64,000 nt of DNA from Peromyscus leucopus (lineage: Eukaryota; Chordata; Mammalia; Rodentia; Cricetidae), in NCBI RefSeq assembly GCF_004664715.2, contig NC_051063.1, positions 145,928,165 to 145,992,164 of the forward strand. Reading direction: 5' to 3'. Below, piece by piece: positions 11,471 to 24,333 of the stretch (position 1 is the first letter of the stretch; each line of letters starts with the position of its first letter). The notes below the pieces were generated by a model. It made no database searches and had not been told where the DNA came from. It saw nothing but the letters and a program-made list of their open reading frames with translations. The translations under genes were made by a program, and so were the position numbers.

Positions 11471-12298
11471 TTTTCTATAAATAAACTTCTAACAATAATG
11501 ATAATGAGGTTTCAGATTCCTTGGCCATCTCATGTGGGAAAAATAAACAAATAGGTGTAGACATTTATAAGTAATCTACTATAGATGTATTCTGTTCTGT
11601 TGCATCCTTAACACACGAGTCCTTTTGAGATTACTATGGAAAGAAGGATGGACACATGGTGCTGTTAGTCACACCTGCATATCGCTACATAAAATTATAC
11701 GTATTAAGTTCATGGGGTGAGAGCAGATATGCTTTCTGAGAATACTGCAAAATTAATATTGTACAGGGTGGTGGGCACCAACTAATATGAAAATCTGAGT
11801 AACTGTAAGCAGATTAACTTGTCTTAGAATATATAAATCTGGAAGTTAAAATGACCAACACACATAGTCATCAGTATTCAACACATGCATGTTTGGATAA
11901 ATTGCATAAATGCAGGTCTAGAAAAAGTGTAAACTTTAGAGTTGTGCCTCAGAATAATTATACTTACAGGGATGAAGTGAGGATTTTAGCAGCTGCTACT
12001 TAAGTAACTTCTGGGTTTTTCTGTTTTTTTTTTTGTTTTTTAATTATCCATTTCCCCCCTCCTTTTGCAGAAATCCTTGTATTAAATATCCTGTTTAATA
12101 TTTTTTAAATACTGATATAGGGTCATATGAGAATGTTCGGCAATAGCATATATGGCCATAGAGATCATTGTGCTCATTAAGAATCAAACTAACTAGAGGG
12201 GCATGGCCATTTCTCTGTCTTGTTTATGTCTTACACACCATTCCCAATAGAGGGTGGTGGTGCTTGTCACCCCCCTCTCCTGGAGTACCATGGCAGTT

Positions 12299-12318
12299 GG
12301 AGGGAGGGAGGGAGGGAC

Positions 12319-12370
<52 letters not shown>
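12299..12370. repeat. (GGGA)n followed by (AC)n
   Basis: A short GGGA run (about 12299-12316) leads into about 25 AC units (12321-12370). Confidence 0.95.
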
Positions 12371-12373
<3 letters not shown>

Positions 12374-12689
12374 TGCATGTCATCTACCCATCACACCCAG
12401 TGCACAGATTTTTAGGGAGAAATTGGGACTCAGGTAGAATGACTTGTCCATGGTTATGTAGTGAGTGAGTAGTATAACTGAAGATTAGAGCTGGATCCTT
12501 TGCTTCATTGTTTACTGACTCCAGTGAAGCTCTGAAACATTTCACCATAGATTCATTTTATACATATCATCAGTAACATTAGTATAGCATTAGTAACCAT
12601 GATTGCTTTCTTTAGTGGTTAACAGACAATTAAGATAATTGCAGTAAGAATAATAGACAACATTTATTAAAATTAGTCTGATAAACTTA

Positions 12690-12985
12690 TTTTGTATGTG
12701 TGGTGTATGCATATGTACATGATTATATGTACATGTATGCATGTGTATGGAGCCAGAGGCTGATATGGATGTCTACCTCTATTATTGTCAACCTGGTTTT
12801 TGAGACAAGGTCTCTTCACTGCAGGTGGAACTCAGTGATTGGACCAGAGTGGCTGGAATCTGCCTGTCTCCCATATTCCTGCCACCCCTTCTCTGGAGTT
12901 ATTTGCATGGTGATGGGAATGCAAACTCAGTTCTTGATGCTTGCATGATGGGCTCTTTACCCGGTGAGCCATCACTTGATCCCCT
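12690..12985 (-). mobile_element. Rodent interspersed repeat, probably B4/URR1-like
   Basis: A TG-rich start, 'gagccagaggctgatatgga', 'tttttgagacaaggtctcttcactgcaggtggaactcagtgattgg' and 'cttgcatgatgggctctttacccggtgagccatc' match a common rodent repeat of about 250 bp. The exact family is uncertain. Confidence 0.5.
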
Positions 12986-13089
12986 GGACTGAGAGACTCA
13001 CTGTTTCATTGTGCTATCTTAGAGTCCATACTGTTGTCCCTGATAGACAGCTGAGGACACTGAGGCACTGGTGATAAAGGGAATAAGAG

Positions 13090-13433
13090 GATGGATAGTT
13101 TGGATTCTAAAATGTGTATTTGTGCTTGCATGTGTGTAGGCATATAGGTGTGTGTTCACGTTTATGGTTGCATTTGAGGGTACCAGAAGTTGCCATTGGG
13201 GGGTCTTCCTTGATTGCTCTTTTTTATTTACCGAGGCAAGGTTTTGCACTCAACCAAGGTTTCTCACTCAAATTTCCCACTCAGTCCTTTTGTTTAGCTG
13301 ACAGCTTGCTGTATAGATCCCCTGTCTCTCCCTCCCCAGCACAGAGATTACAGGCTGGGATTGTACCCACCCACCTGTCACTGTGAATGCTACAGCAAGT
13401 CATTTTCCCAGAGCTGTATCTCCCCAGCCATGA
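13090..13433 (-). mobile_element. Second, more decayed copy of the same rodent repeat class
   Basis: A TG-rich start ('tgtgcttgcatgtgtgtagg'), 'gaggcaaggttttgcactcaacc', 'ccccagcacagagattacaggctgggattgtaccca' and a 'gagctgtatctccccagcc' end. Confidence 0.45.
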
Positions 13434-13534
13434 AAATGTTCCTACATTCAAATTACACAGCAAACTGAAACCAACACATTAAATAAAAAATAGAGAATCA
13501 CTATAAAATGCATCTATCAATTAGAAAATAAAAA

Positions 13535-13672
13535 AGGGCTGGAGAGATAGCTCAGCTTTTCCAGAAGACCTGGGTTTGGTTTCCAGCACCGATGGCACCT
13601 CACAACTGTCTGTAACTCTGGTTCTAGGGGCTTTGACACATGAATAAATAATAAGAGAAGTCTTCTTAAAAG
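13535..13672 (+). mobile_element. B2 SINE with an internal deletion, plus strand
   Basis: 'gggctggagagatagctcag' jumps directly to 'cttttccagaagacctgggtt', so the usual 'ttaagagcactggctg' is missing. The rest, to 'acatgaataaataataaga', is standard B2. Confidence 0.82.
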
Positions 13673-14599
13673 ATGGTAATAAAAGTGATTGTGCCAGGAA
13701 TACATTATTTAAAACCAGTAATTCAGTATAAATCACCAGAGAACTTTTTCAGAAACGTAGTATGTGCCCCCTACCAGACTTAAAAGAAAATTGGAGATGA
13801 GGTCTAAAAAATCTTGGTTTACTTGTTCTAAGTGGAATTGTAAGCTAACAGCTTGAAGTGAGCACACTTTTTTGACAGTTATTATCAAGCTTTTTCAAAA
13901 ATTTTTATCCCTCAAAATATACCCTGAATTAATTTCAGGCAGTGAGCAAGCATGAGTCATAATTTTAAGAAATCTTTTCGAACAAAGTTTAAAATAGTAT
14001 ACCAAATATTGGTGTAAGTTGCCATTATATAAAGAATTAAATTTAAATTTATAATACTGCAGGATCTAGAGAATTTTGCAATTGATTCATATTTTGATTT
14101 TTATAATCAACTGTGCTGAAAATGCTACTTCATATAAATATGAAATACTAAACAGCAGAACTATGATAAGGGCTATTTCAGAACTTAAAAATTGTGTCCT
14201 AATCTTGTCAAACTTCATGATACAATTTGCATGCTGCGTGAGTGTGGGCATGCGTAAGTTAGCAGCTCAAGCAGCAATTCTTCACCGTTCTTACATAGGA
14301 TAATCCAAAAACACAGATTTGATAAATGTAACTAATGGCAGTAGAAAAAAATATTGTTTTTCCATGAATTATTATGTTTCTGTAAGTTCAGAAAACTTTG
14401 CATGTGTAATCAAAACACTGCACTTCATAGTGGACAGCAGTCTTAAATAACAGGAATGTTTCAGGCAGCATTAGCTGGTGCTCCATGGTGTGATGGCATG
14501 CCCAGTGCAGAGAGTGTGTTCAGAACTCAGCCTGCTTCTGCCCACCTCTTAATGTAAATGCTGGAGATCTCAACTACTATCCCCATATTTGCACAGAAG

Positions 14600-14762
14600 T
14601 AGTTTATGTTTTGGTTTGGTTTTGAGTGTTTGAGTCAGTTTTCTATAGTCACAGGCTAGCTTTGAATTCTGTTTGTAGCAGAAGCTACTCTTGACTTCTG
14701 ATCCTCCTATCTGCACCTTCCAAGTGCTGGAGTTACAAGTGTACATCACTGTGTGCAGCTTA
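14600..14762 (-). mobile_element. Diverged B1/B4-like SINE, minus strand
   Basis: 'tcacaggctagctttgaattctg', 'gatcctcctatctgcaccttccaagtgctggagttacaagtgtacatcactgtg' keep the reversed B1 order. Confidence 0.6.
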
Positions 14763-14934
14763 CATGTTTATATTAAATTAATTTTGGGTACTTGCATGTT
14801 CATAAACTTTGTATTTTGCCATTTATTTTTATTTTTTATTGTTTAACAAATTCCACATTCATTTACTCCATTTGGGGTTGTTACCACATTTTTCAAAGGC
14901 CTTAAGTGAGCAAAAAAGAAAATTGTTGAATGGC

Positions 14935-15352
14935 TCTGTCTCTACGGAGCATCTGGGGTGGGCCATATAGCAATGAAGGACATGCTTCCATTTGGATTTG
15001 CTGCAAGTCTAATAACACTGCTCCCAAAGAGGCTTTGGGAGCCTCTGGCCCCTCACCCACCTCTACCTCCTCACAGTGTGGATGAAAAATGGGACAGACA
15101 GAAGAGTATTTCAGTGGCTTGGCTAATGTTTCCCAGGGCTGCAGTTGGAGTGGCAGGGAAAGGGGAAAATAATGAGGCATCTGCAGACAAGACAAAGCTT
15201 CCCTCCACCTCAGCCCCTGCCTTCTCTTTTATTCTTTCCAGAGCCTGCAGCAGCAGGATGGTGACTCACAGGGTGAGGCACATGTCTCTGCAGCCTCCTC
15301 CTCGCCATGCGCTGCACCACCACCTCACACAGCAGCGCTCACCGTAGTTCTT
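14935..15352. other. GC-richer non-repeat intronic segment with exon-like splice signals
   Basis: This 420-bp block stands out from the AT-rich intron and matches no repeat I know. It contains an inverted repeat (tcccaaag / ctttggga at about 15025-15043). It also has a strong pyrimidine tract and acceptor ('cttctcttttattctttccag', AG at 15240-15241), followed 31 nt later by a donor-like 'gg|gtgagg' (15271-15278). Open frames exist on both strands but I recognise no protein. It may be a conserved regulatory element or a cryptic exon. Confidence 0.35.
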
Positions 15353-15435
15353 GCAGTTCCAACTTTACTGTTCCTATTCGATACCTGTTCAATATCATTG
15401 TTTATGATAGAGTTATTGGCAGTTTATTTATTTAG

Positions 15436-15582
15436 TTTTTTTGAGACAGGGTTTCTATATGTAGCCCTGGGTGTCCTGGAACTCACTTTGTAGACCAGGC
15501 TGGCCCCAAACTCACAGAGATCCACCTGACTCTACCTCCTGAGTGCTGAGATTAAAGGCTTGTGCACCACCACTGCCCAGCC
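15436..15582 (-). mobile_element. B1 SINE, minus strand
   Basis: A full reversed B1, from the T tract and 'gagacagggtttctatatgtagccc' to 'tgcaccaccactgcccagcc'. Confidence 0.9.
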
Positions 15583-16008
15583 AGTTATTGACTCTTAGTT
15601 GTGTGCTTTTTATAAGGAACTGTACATCTCTAAATGTGTTTTTTCTTGAGGTTATATTTACTCCATGAGAGACTAATGTTGATATATAAATGAGAGTTCA
15701 TGGGAAGAAAAGTGTGAAACATCACTTTGTAATAGAACTCACATTTCCGTAAGACACGTTTTTGTCATTGCTGATTAATATCTATGTGTTCTTTTTATGT
15801 TCACATGTGTCAGATTGAACATTTTACGTTTTAATCATGTAAAAATATGCTTTACTTCTTCTCTGGAAGGTCTACAATGTGTTAGTGGAATCTTTTTCAA
15901 GGTTAGAAGAAAAGATAAAGAGCACTGGAAGAATGGTCAGGGAACATTTGCTGTGAGGGTGATCCCATTACTGGTACTTACAGAATATGCTTGCAGAAGG
16001 AAATGGGG

Positions 16009-16011
<3 letters not shown>

Positions 16012-16057
<46 letters not shown>

Positions 16058-16079
16058 CAGAGACAGAGAGAGAGAGAGA
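16012..16079. repeat. (GA)n / (CAGAGA)n compound repeat
   Basis: A GA run is interrupted by five CAGAGA hexamers and then resumes. Confidence 0.95.
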
Positions 16080-17670
16080 AGGCATGTTGTAGGTCAAGAA
16101 GGCAGTTTAGATGGAAGTTAGGGAAATGTAGTTGGCACTTTATTTTAAGTTGATAGGAGCTAAGTATAGCTGAAGTCTGGTGTTAACAGGGAGATAACTC
16201 AGACCCGAGAAGCAAACCAAATCCTCCTGACTCATGTAAGGCTGTCCTTATCTGGGAGGTCTGGCTAGCCCCTGAAGCAGTGCAGTAGAGCGCTGCCTGG
16301 GCTGCACAGTGTGGGCTTCTCTGGGGACAAGCGTGTCCGAATTGCAGGGTTACTTTAAAAGGGGAGTGCAGAAAAAGATGGAAAAGGGTCAGAAATAGTG
16401 AATGTAGTATTATTTCTGTATTTTCAATTTATTACACTCATATTTATCATACTGCATGTCACATATATTGTGACTATAATGGTAAACGGCCACTTTGCTG
16501 CCATTATCCTAACAAGATATTGTTGGCTATTTTATTATCTTAAAACTGAATTATTTTTGTTGTGTACTCCTCATTGAAGTTTCAAGGACTCTAGACTGAT
16601 GTTTCCCACCAAATATTATTTATCAGCATATACTATACTGCTTCTAGAACTAGAAGATCATGTGAGCTCCCTGATAGGTGTGTCCAACCTTTTGATGTTG
16701 CAGGAATGACATCTGCAAAATTCACTCTTGAGAATCATTTGACATTAGACAACTCATCTCCCCTAAACTGCAGAAAAAAAAAACAAAAACAAAAAAACCT
16801 CATTTTTTAAAGTAAGCTACATTCACAACTGTCCTTGACTATGCAGCTCATGGGCACAGGTGGACATGTCTGTGTGCCTATAAAATGTAGTTTAAATGTA
16901 GTTTAGATGGTATTTCAGTTCTTTTACATAAATGACTGTACAGACATACAGTTTTTGAAACCTAGCCCTTCAAATACATAACTTTAAAAAAGTGATACGG
17001 TTTTCCTATTTTAAATTATATTGTGGCTCAGTTCTGAAAGGTTATTTAGTGCCTTGACTATGTAGGAAGGAATGTGTCTTGTGTAGATTAGCTCTGTCTT
17101 TATTTTATACACTAGCTCTATACATATACAAATTACAAATGATAGAATAAGATTTGGATACATTAAAATATGAATGCATAACTTATAATTTTTAGGGGTT
17201 TTTTTTGGGTTTGGCTAACTCAATTACTTTAGCATGTATCTTAAGGGCATTCTGTGAAGAATCTCACTCAGTGGTTAAGAGATGGATGAGGAAGCTGTTT
17301 ATTCAGCCAAAAAGATGTTTCTTGTAGTTCTCATTTAATTATTATACAATAAAACACCTGACAGTAAACTTTTTGTATTATTTTTAAAGGATAGCAGTTT
17401 GTAAAACTTAGTACAGAAGTAAATGCACTGTGTGTAAGCCATCTTGACTATAACAGGTTAGTTTTGCAGGTTAGAATTACCTTTTATTTATTGCCTTTTG
17501 TAATTCAGTGGAAAATGTTTTCCTGCAGTGCTTTGTTTTTATAGAATTTTTCTTTTTACATTTTTTAAGGTTTAAATTGTTATTCCAGAATCTACCGTGA
17601 AAACTTTTAAAATGTGTACATTCTTGCAAAGGAACAGAGGAACAACAGCTAGTATTTGTACAGGAATTTA

Positions 17671-17864
17671 GAAATCACTTTAATTGCCGGGCGGTGGTGG
17701 CGCATGCCTTTAATCCCAGCACTCGGGAGGCAGAGCCAGGCGGATCTCTGTGAGTTCGAGGCCAGCCTGGGCTACCAAGTGAGTCCCAGGAAAGGTGCAA
17801 AGCTACACAGAGAAACCCTGTCTCGAAAAACCAAAAAAAAAAAGAAAAAGAAATCACTTTAATT
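17671..17864 (+). mobile_element. Young B1 SINE with perfect 15-bp target-site duplication
   Basis: The B1 body (17686-17849, 'gccgggcggtggtggcgcatg' to the A-rich tail) is flanked by identical gaaatcactttaatt copies at 17671-17685 and 17850-17864. The intact duplication and low divergence mark a recent L1-mediated insertion. The right half carries the variant 'ggaaaggtgcaaagctacac' that I associate with cricetid rodents. Confidence 0.95.
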
Positions 17865-19449
17865 TTTTAATGCCATTTGTATTCATGTAGAATTATTGTA
17901 TAATAATTAAAAGTTACATCATTATTTGCTTCATGTGTATAGTTGACATATTTAAACGTATCTTACCAATGTAAGATAGTAGAAAATAATGCTTTCCATG
18001 AGTAGGCACTTAGTGAAGATGTTTCAATATAAGCTTTTAAGCTGTATTTGATCTTTCATTTGCTACTAATTTAAAGTAAATTTTTGTATTTAGCATTCTA
18101 ACTAACATATTTTGATATTCCAATCATTTATTGAGTTTTAACAGTTACTAAGCTCAGTGTTTAATAAGATAAGGGAGAAAAGTGTTAAAGTTATAAATCT
18201 CATGGGCTTTAACTGTCAACTGAAGTAATGTATTTTGAAAAGCATTTTGAAAACAATACCATATTAGTTAGGCTACTTCTAGTTAAAAGCAGGAGAAGAC
18301 ACAACTAAAATTGCTCTTTAAAAAGTGGGAATATTTTTATATTGTACAACAGAAACTTCAGCAGTATGCTAGACTTTAGGCTTTGTTGAAGCAGGCTAGG
18401 GCTCTGCCTTGCTCATGCACCAGTTTTGTCCTGCTCACCTCTTCATGTTGGCAAAGGCAGTTTCAGACCTCATATGCACATAGTATTGTCATAGGCAGGA
18501 CTATCTAACAGACCTGATGGAAACATTATCTGGGCTCGCCAATATGGAAACCACAAGTAGTTGTTGTATTCCAGAAATATGCTAGTTCATCTGAGAGAAT
18601 AAATTTTTAATCTTGCTCAGTTCCAGATAGGTAATCTCACTGGTCAGTGACTAATTGTGTACCAGTGTTAAGTATCAAGATAAATCAGGACAAATACTTC
18701 TCTGCAAGTTTTCTAAAATTACTTAGTTGTCCTGATTTTGAACACATGCTTCCCCTGCATTCCACTTCCAAGTATACTAGTCATGGTAGTAGAGAGAGGC
18801 TGAAATGTGGTGATGAGTATTTTCTAGCCAGATGTCCCACCATTGGGAGGTGGTTTAACAGGAATCCGGACAACATGGTAGTTTTATAGTAGTAGATATA
18901 TATCTCAGTAGAACATATTAGAATTTTTAGAATGGATATCCCCACATATGTGACACAAAAATACTAGAGTGTGGGGCTAGAGAATGCAGTGGGTCAGAGG
19001 TCATAAAGCAGTGACACTTGTCTGCTACACTCTGGACACCCCTAAGAAGTATTTAAAATATTGGCTGTCACGCTATTGTTGTAGAATATAACCAGCATTT
19101 AAGAGGAATGTATAGCTTTAAAATATATTCATCTGAGTTACATCGAATAGGGAAATTGTTTTCCTTCAAAATTGAAGAACGTTGTCTTCATATATGGTCT
19201 TGTTTACTGGTCATCTCCATATCTTTAGTTATAGTATTCAGTAGGTATAAATTCCAATGTGATGATTATTCGCAATCATATTCAATGTTTCTAAAGCTTT
19301 TAATAACTTATATGAAGTATTCTCATACTACCTGCTGTCTATAAACCATTATCCAAACCTCCTTCACTGTTAATAAAATTGAATGCATATTTTAATTATT
19401 TATCAAAATATTTAGGCATACTTAAGACTAATTCACTAATCTTTTCTAT

Positions 19450-19700
19450 GCCAACTAACTTGCCTGTTTGGGCATTTCATTTAAATAACGTCATACAATA
19501 TATCATCTTTTGTGACTTCTTTCATTTACATTGATGTTTTCAAAGCAAATGTAGCATATATTAGGACTTTCCCTATGGGAGACTAATAGTTCATCTGCTA
19601 CTTTGAAGTTTGTATGAACTTTTTTGTATGGGCATGTGTTTTCATTTCTCTTGATGTCTGACTAGGAGTGGAATTTCCTGAGTTATATGGTAAGTTCTGC
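19450..19700 (-). mobile_element. Ancient L1 fragment, minus strand
   Basis: 'gtatgaacttttttgtatgggcatgtgttttcatttctcttgatg' followed by 'ctaggagtggaatttcctgagttatatggtaag' is the decayed antisense of an L1 3' segment. Confidence 0.6.
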
Positions 19701-20184
19701 ACTTAATTTTTAAAAGCTACAAAATAACTGAAAAAAAAAACATAGTAAAAACATCAACAAAGAACTGCATTTGGTTTTCATGAGAATATGCTTCATTTTT
19801 CTAAAAATTTCAGTATTTTCAGGGACAGGTTATCTGGACTAATTCTCCTATTGAAGACAAAAACACTACCCGAACTATTAATAAAAATGTTTTTATGGTG
19901 TCAAAAGAGATCTGAAAGACTATGCCAAGCCAAAATCTCAGGGATGCTAAGAACATATAGGTGAAGAGGTATTTAAGGTTCTGGCTACCCTGAGTCATGT
20001 ACCCATCTCCATACCAACTGTTAAAAAGCCAGGTTCTCCTAGATGCAGATGCAAGGCGAAAACTACCATTTACTTTTAAGTTGATGAGTCTAATGCATTA
20101 CCCTTCACATAAAACTGGGGCCATGGGAATGATCTACTGTGTTCTCCTATTCATTCCCCATGAATTACACTAAGAGGGAAGGAG

Positions 20185-20412
20185 TGTAGTGCGGCGCTCA
20201 CGCTCGTGCTGGCGGCTGCGGAAGAGAGCACTCGATGCTGCGGTGGCGAAGAATCACAAGCCATGGTTACCTTTCTAGAGCTTTATTAGGAGGGAGGAGA
20301 GAAACAGACAGAGAGACCGCATGGAGGGGACGTACAGAGAGAGGGAATGGCTGCTTTTTAGGCTGGGGCTCCGTCGCAGGCTGATGATGTAATAAGGACA
20401 GAATCCCTACAA
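20185..20412 (-). mobile_element. Possible endogenous-retrovirus LTR fragment, minus strand
   Basis: An abrupt GC-rich, CpG-containing block in AT-rich intron. Read on the minus strand it contains an AATAAAG-type polyadenylation signal (complement of 'gctttattag' near 20280-20290) and then a C/T-rich stretch, as in the R/U5 part of an LTR. No flanking duplication or internal region was found. The family is not identified. Confidence 0.35.
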
Positions 20413-20670
20413 AGAGTTCTTTAATGAAAAGAAAGGACAAAGAGAATTTATGTTTGAGAGTTTATAAACCAAGTGTCAGCATTAGATGCGATTTCAGGCT
20501 AAAATTTTATAATATAAAAAGTCTAAGAAAGCTCCTGTATCAGAGAAGCAAATGTATTTCCCATTTGAAGAGTGGCACCTTCTCCTGTGTTTCCGAATCT
20601 AATAACTTTTCAGAATTATTGAGCATCATAGAAAGATGACCAAGCATGCAGAAATACAAGACAAATCTTA

Positions 20671-20785
20671 CCGTGGTGGTACCAGCTTGTAGACCTACCT
20701 ATAATCCCATTACTTGAGAGAGAGAGACAGGAAGATCAAAAATTCAAGACTGGCCTGAAGTATGAGACCTTGTCTGAGACAAGAA
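20671..20785 (+). mobile_element. Diverged B1 SINE, plus strand
   Basis: 'ccgtggtggtaccagcttgtagacctacctataatcccattactt' to 'tatgagaccttgtctgagac' is the order of an old B1. Confidence 0.65.
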
Positions 20786-21835
20786 TGTAAGGTGCAGTTG
20801 GTAAACAGCTAGAGAGATGCAGACTGTCTCCCAACTTTTTCAGATTACACATATTCTGTTTTAGGGAATAAAAGGCAAATTTGAGAATATCTTCAAGAAA
20901 TAGGAAATTTAAAAAAAAATGACAGAAAAATTGGAAAGCATTAAATGTTTTTTAGACATTGAGAATGCAAAAACCAAAATAACTCAGTATACATGGTGGT
21001 AGTGGATTTCTCATAGCTACAGAGAGAAAGAAGTTCTGGACTGAATGAAGGTATTTTCTGTAATTTAGTATGAAGAGTTAAAGAGAAAGTATTAAGAGGG
21101 ACAGGGTAGGAAAGAAGTATTGCTAGTGTTTTACTGCAGTGAAACCTATGATCATAAAACTAAGGCCTTAAAATTCAAAGAAGACAAAGCCTGACCACCA
21201 CCTACTCACTGAGGGAGATGTAACTAGGGTCCTGGAAGGACTGAGGGAGAAATGTGATGGCATGCCTACAGCTGCCCACACACGGGCAGCGTCCCCTCGG
21301 CAGTTCAATGGTAGCAGCAGATCACAAGCCTCCATCTGTTGCCACTTTGATTGTTGAGTACTGCGGTTGTTGAACAGCTGAAGGAATACAGCATAGTGGA
21401 AAGTAGACTGACCAGCGGGACAAGTAGATTCCAGCCCCAGGTCTGCTCTCCACTAGCACTGTGGAGAGCAAGTGCTGTGGAAGCTGGTGAGAACACCGAA
21501 GCTGGCCGGCCTCTCCGTGCCTTGCCTGGCCTTGTTAGTAGATTGCAGCATTCCACTTGTTAGTACCAAAGGCAGGGGAGAACCTTTACTGTTATGCCTT
21601 TGGTAATGATAAAGAGGGAAAAAGTCTTTTTATGGTAGCTGGGTCCTCAGAAGCACTCTTCATGCTTGGTGATAAGGAGCAGAGTTGGCTGTCAGACAGA
21701 GCTGTATTAGCTTATTATCTACAAAGCTGACACTGCCTCTTAAATTCCTTTCTTGTGGCAGGAACCCATCTGAAATGAAGGCTTGCAGAGCTGAGATGCT
21801 ACAGCACTTTACTTCCTCATAAGTACCAATAGGCT

Positions 21836-22010
21836 TAAACCTTCTTTTTTTTGGGGGGGGGAGGTTTCGAGACAGGGTTTTCTGTGTAGCTTTGCACCTT
21901 TCCTGGGACTCACTTGGTAGCCCAGGCTGGCCTCGAACTCACAGAGATCTGCCTCCTCAGTGCTGGGATTAAAGGTGTGTGCCACCACTGCCCGGCTATA
22001 AACCTTCTTT
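21836..22010 (-). mobile_element. Young B1 SINE, minus strand, with 12-bp target-site duplication
   Basis: The reversed B1 (21848-21998) is flanked by taaaccttcttt at 21836-21847 and 21999-22010. It shares the 'gctttgcacctttcctggga' right half with the copy at 17686, so the two belong to the same young subfamily. Confidence 0.92.
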
Positions 22011-22161
22011 CATAGAATTAAAAACTATATGTAATTTTAAAGCAGAGTTGTGTCGTTTTGTACTGTATATTTAAAAATGCTATGAGATACATACTTTGTA
22101 GTTGCTATTTGTAGAAAACTCAATGATAAACAATTCAATCTACAAAGAATAGCAAGGCCGA

Positions 22162-22162
<1 letters not shown>

Positions 22163-22205
<43 letters not shown>
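22163..22205. repeat. (TG)n microsatellite
   Basis: About 21 TG units, continuous with the rodent repeat that follows. Confidence 0.95.
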
Positions 22206-22207
<2 letters not shown>

Positions 22208-22440
22208 CTTTGAAGACCAGAGGTTAGTGTCTGTCTTGGTTGCTTCTGTCTTATTTTTTTGAGACAGAGTCTCTTACTGAGCCCATAAGCCCTAGGCATC
22301 CTCCTGCCTCTGCTGCCTCAAGGCTAACATTAGAGGCATGAACCACTACACCCAACATTTTCAAGAGAATAATGGAGATGAGTAAGTTGTCAGCTTGTGT
22401 AGTAAGCACTTTAGCAACTGAGCCATTTCCCCAGCCCAGA
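22206..22440 (-). mobile_element. Rodent interspersed repeat (B4/URR1-like)
   Basis: 'gaagaccagaggttagtgtctg', 'ttttttgagacagagtctcttactgagccc', 'cattagaggcatgaaccactacaccca' and 'gcactttagcaactgagccatttccccagccc'. This is the same class as 12690-12985. Confidence 0.55.
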
Positions 22441-24201
22441 ATTACGTACTCTTTAAGATACATGGAAACTGTGGGAAAGTCCTGAGAGATTTAAAGTTAA
22501 ATGATCAATTTCATGATGAGATTTATGTATAGATGCCCACTGTACTTGTTCTTTTCCTAGAGCTGTGTAGATTTTAAGGGTTCAGTATGTTCCATTTCTT
22601 ATGTTAACATTTTCACTACTGATGACAGCTTTAGAAATTTGGCGAGTAGAACTTGCTACCATGGATGGTGAGGATAATTGGACAACAGGACCTCTTTTGG
22701 CCAAGTATACATAAATGTACATGTAATATAGTTAGACTGTGAGTCTATGGAGCTTAAGGCCACTGGGAGAATAAATGTGGTGTTTGTAACATGCTTATGT
22801 TTAATGATTGTATTTTAATGAGTTTCAAGAGTTGTGTATAGAATTCCTAACATATGAGAAGCATTTGTAAAGGCTAGTGTGCCTAGTGTATAATCTTTAG
22901 CATGTAAAGATAAGCCATACTGAGTAAGGTGAAATTTCGGAATCATTTGAAGGAACGTAAGGATAAGCTCTCAAATTATAATGTTCTGTGGATACATTAT
23001 ACTTCCAGGAAAAATAGGAATGAAACAAGTATCCATAGTCATTGCAAATCAAGTTTTGTAGGGTACCCAGATCATTGGTATGACATCTGAGTTAATCCCT
23101 TACTGGTGACATTTCTGGCCTAGCTCTTTAACTGTGCTTGTTTCTGCTCCAAAAGTGGCAGGTATACTCGGACATTGATCTCTAGTGCTGTTTTTGGTTG
23201 TGCTGGAACTTAGCATGGTCAAAACTGTCTGGAGTTGTTAGTAGCTCTGCCTTAAACTGAGTGAGATGCATCAGAAGTTTAAAAATGGAATTAAGCATTC
23301 TGAAGGTAAATTGGTAGTCTATTATCTTTAAGCCCTTAGGGCTTTTATTCTTTTAAAAATTAGATCTTATTTTATGATGGCCTTTTCTTAGAAATGAGAA
23401 AACTAACCATCTATTATATCTTTACTTCAAAGTAAGAAAAAAAAATCAATGTGGTCCAGGAGAATACTTGATAGACACTCAAGGAAGTTATCTAATAAAT
23501 CAACTCTAGATTAAAGCAAACTGAAGGGACTGTAGAGAAAAAGCTAGCAAAGGAGAGAGGGGATGTACTCTGACTAACTTTTCCGTACAGATTTTTAATA
23601 TGTATCAAGTCACTGAGAATGTTGACGTTCATCATACATAGGAAAGACTCACTGTTGATAAGTAAACATTGGTTTGAAGTTTTTATGTTTTCAGAATATG
23701 TGAGAAATTCATAGTATAGAAGAGAACAAATTAGCAGTAAATTATTTGGATTCTGGGCTAATTCCTAATGAATAGGATAAATTCTGATAGAAAGGAATGC
23801 CAGTAGATAAAATGGCAGACATGACCTGAGCATAAAGATCCTGTCATTTCTCAACATATCATTTTGATAGATTCTTGTTACATTCTTACTAACTTTACTA
23901 ACCATAGTCTAGCTCTGTCTCTGAACATGAAGTGATTTTAGTATCCTCTAAACACTTTGAAAAGCAAGAGTCCAAACAAGCAAATACTCCTTGTTTCTTA
24001 ATGTGCAGTGGGAGAGCTCAGTTTGCTCCTGTCTTAGGCTTGTGTTACTTGGAGAATGTAGTATATTTGTAGTCATTTGATAATCATTCAGTGGCTCTTA
24101 AATAATGCCGTTTATTCGACCTGTGCTCTCTTAACACATTTTACAAAAAACTCATGGAAAGTTAGTATTCTTTTTGTGTGAATTTTCCAATTGTATTTCA
24201 G

Positions 24202-24333
24202 ACGTTAAGAAAGAAAGGCCTTAATGGTTGTGAGAGCCCTGATGCTGACGATTACTTTGAGCACAGTCCACTCTCGGAGGACAGATTCAGCAAACTAAAT
24301 GAAGATAGTGATTTTATTTTCAAACGAGGCCCT
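24202..24333 (+). CDS. Mef2a: Mef2a alternative exon a2 (44 residues, mutually exclusive with a1)
   Basis: This 132-nt, phase 0-0 exon encodes TLRKKGLNGCESPDADDYFE through DFIFKRGP, the a2 form of the segment that follows the MEF2 domain. In the MEF2 family a1 and a2 exons are used alternatively: a1 is broadly expressed and a2 is typical of striated muscle. The sequence is acidic with SP motifs, and its start (xLxKK..NGCxSPDxD) is visibly homologous to a1, showing origin by exon duplication. The acceptor is 'ttgtatttcag' and the donor 'cct|gtaagt', a perfect consensus donor. Its donor lies only 64 nt before the first base of exon a1, which probably prevents joining of the two. Confidence 0.96.

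Noticed and set aside
11075..11554. 159-codon plus-strand open frame
   Set aside because: Most of it is a translated B1 SINE and its A tail (poly-Lys).
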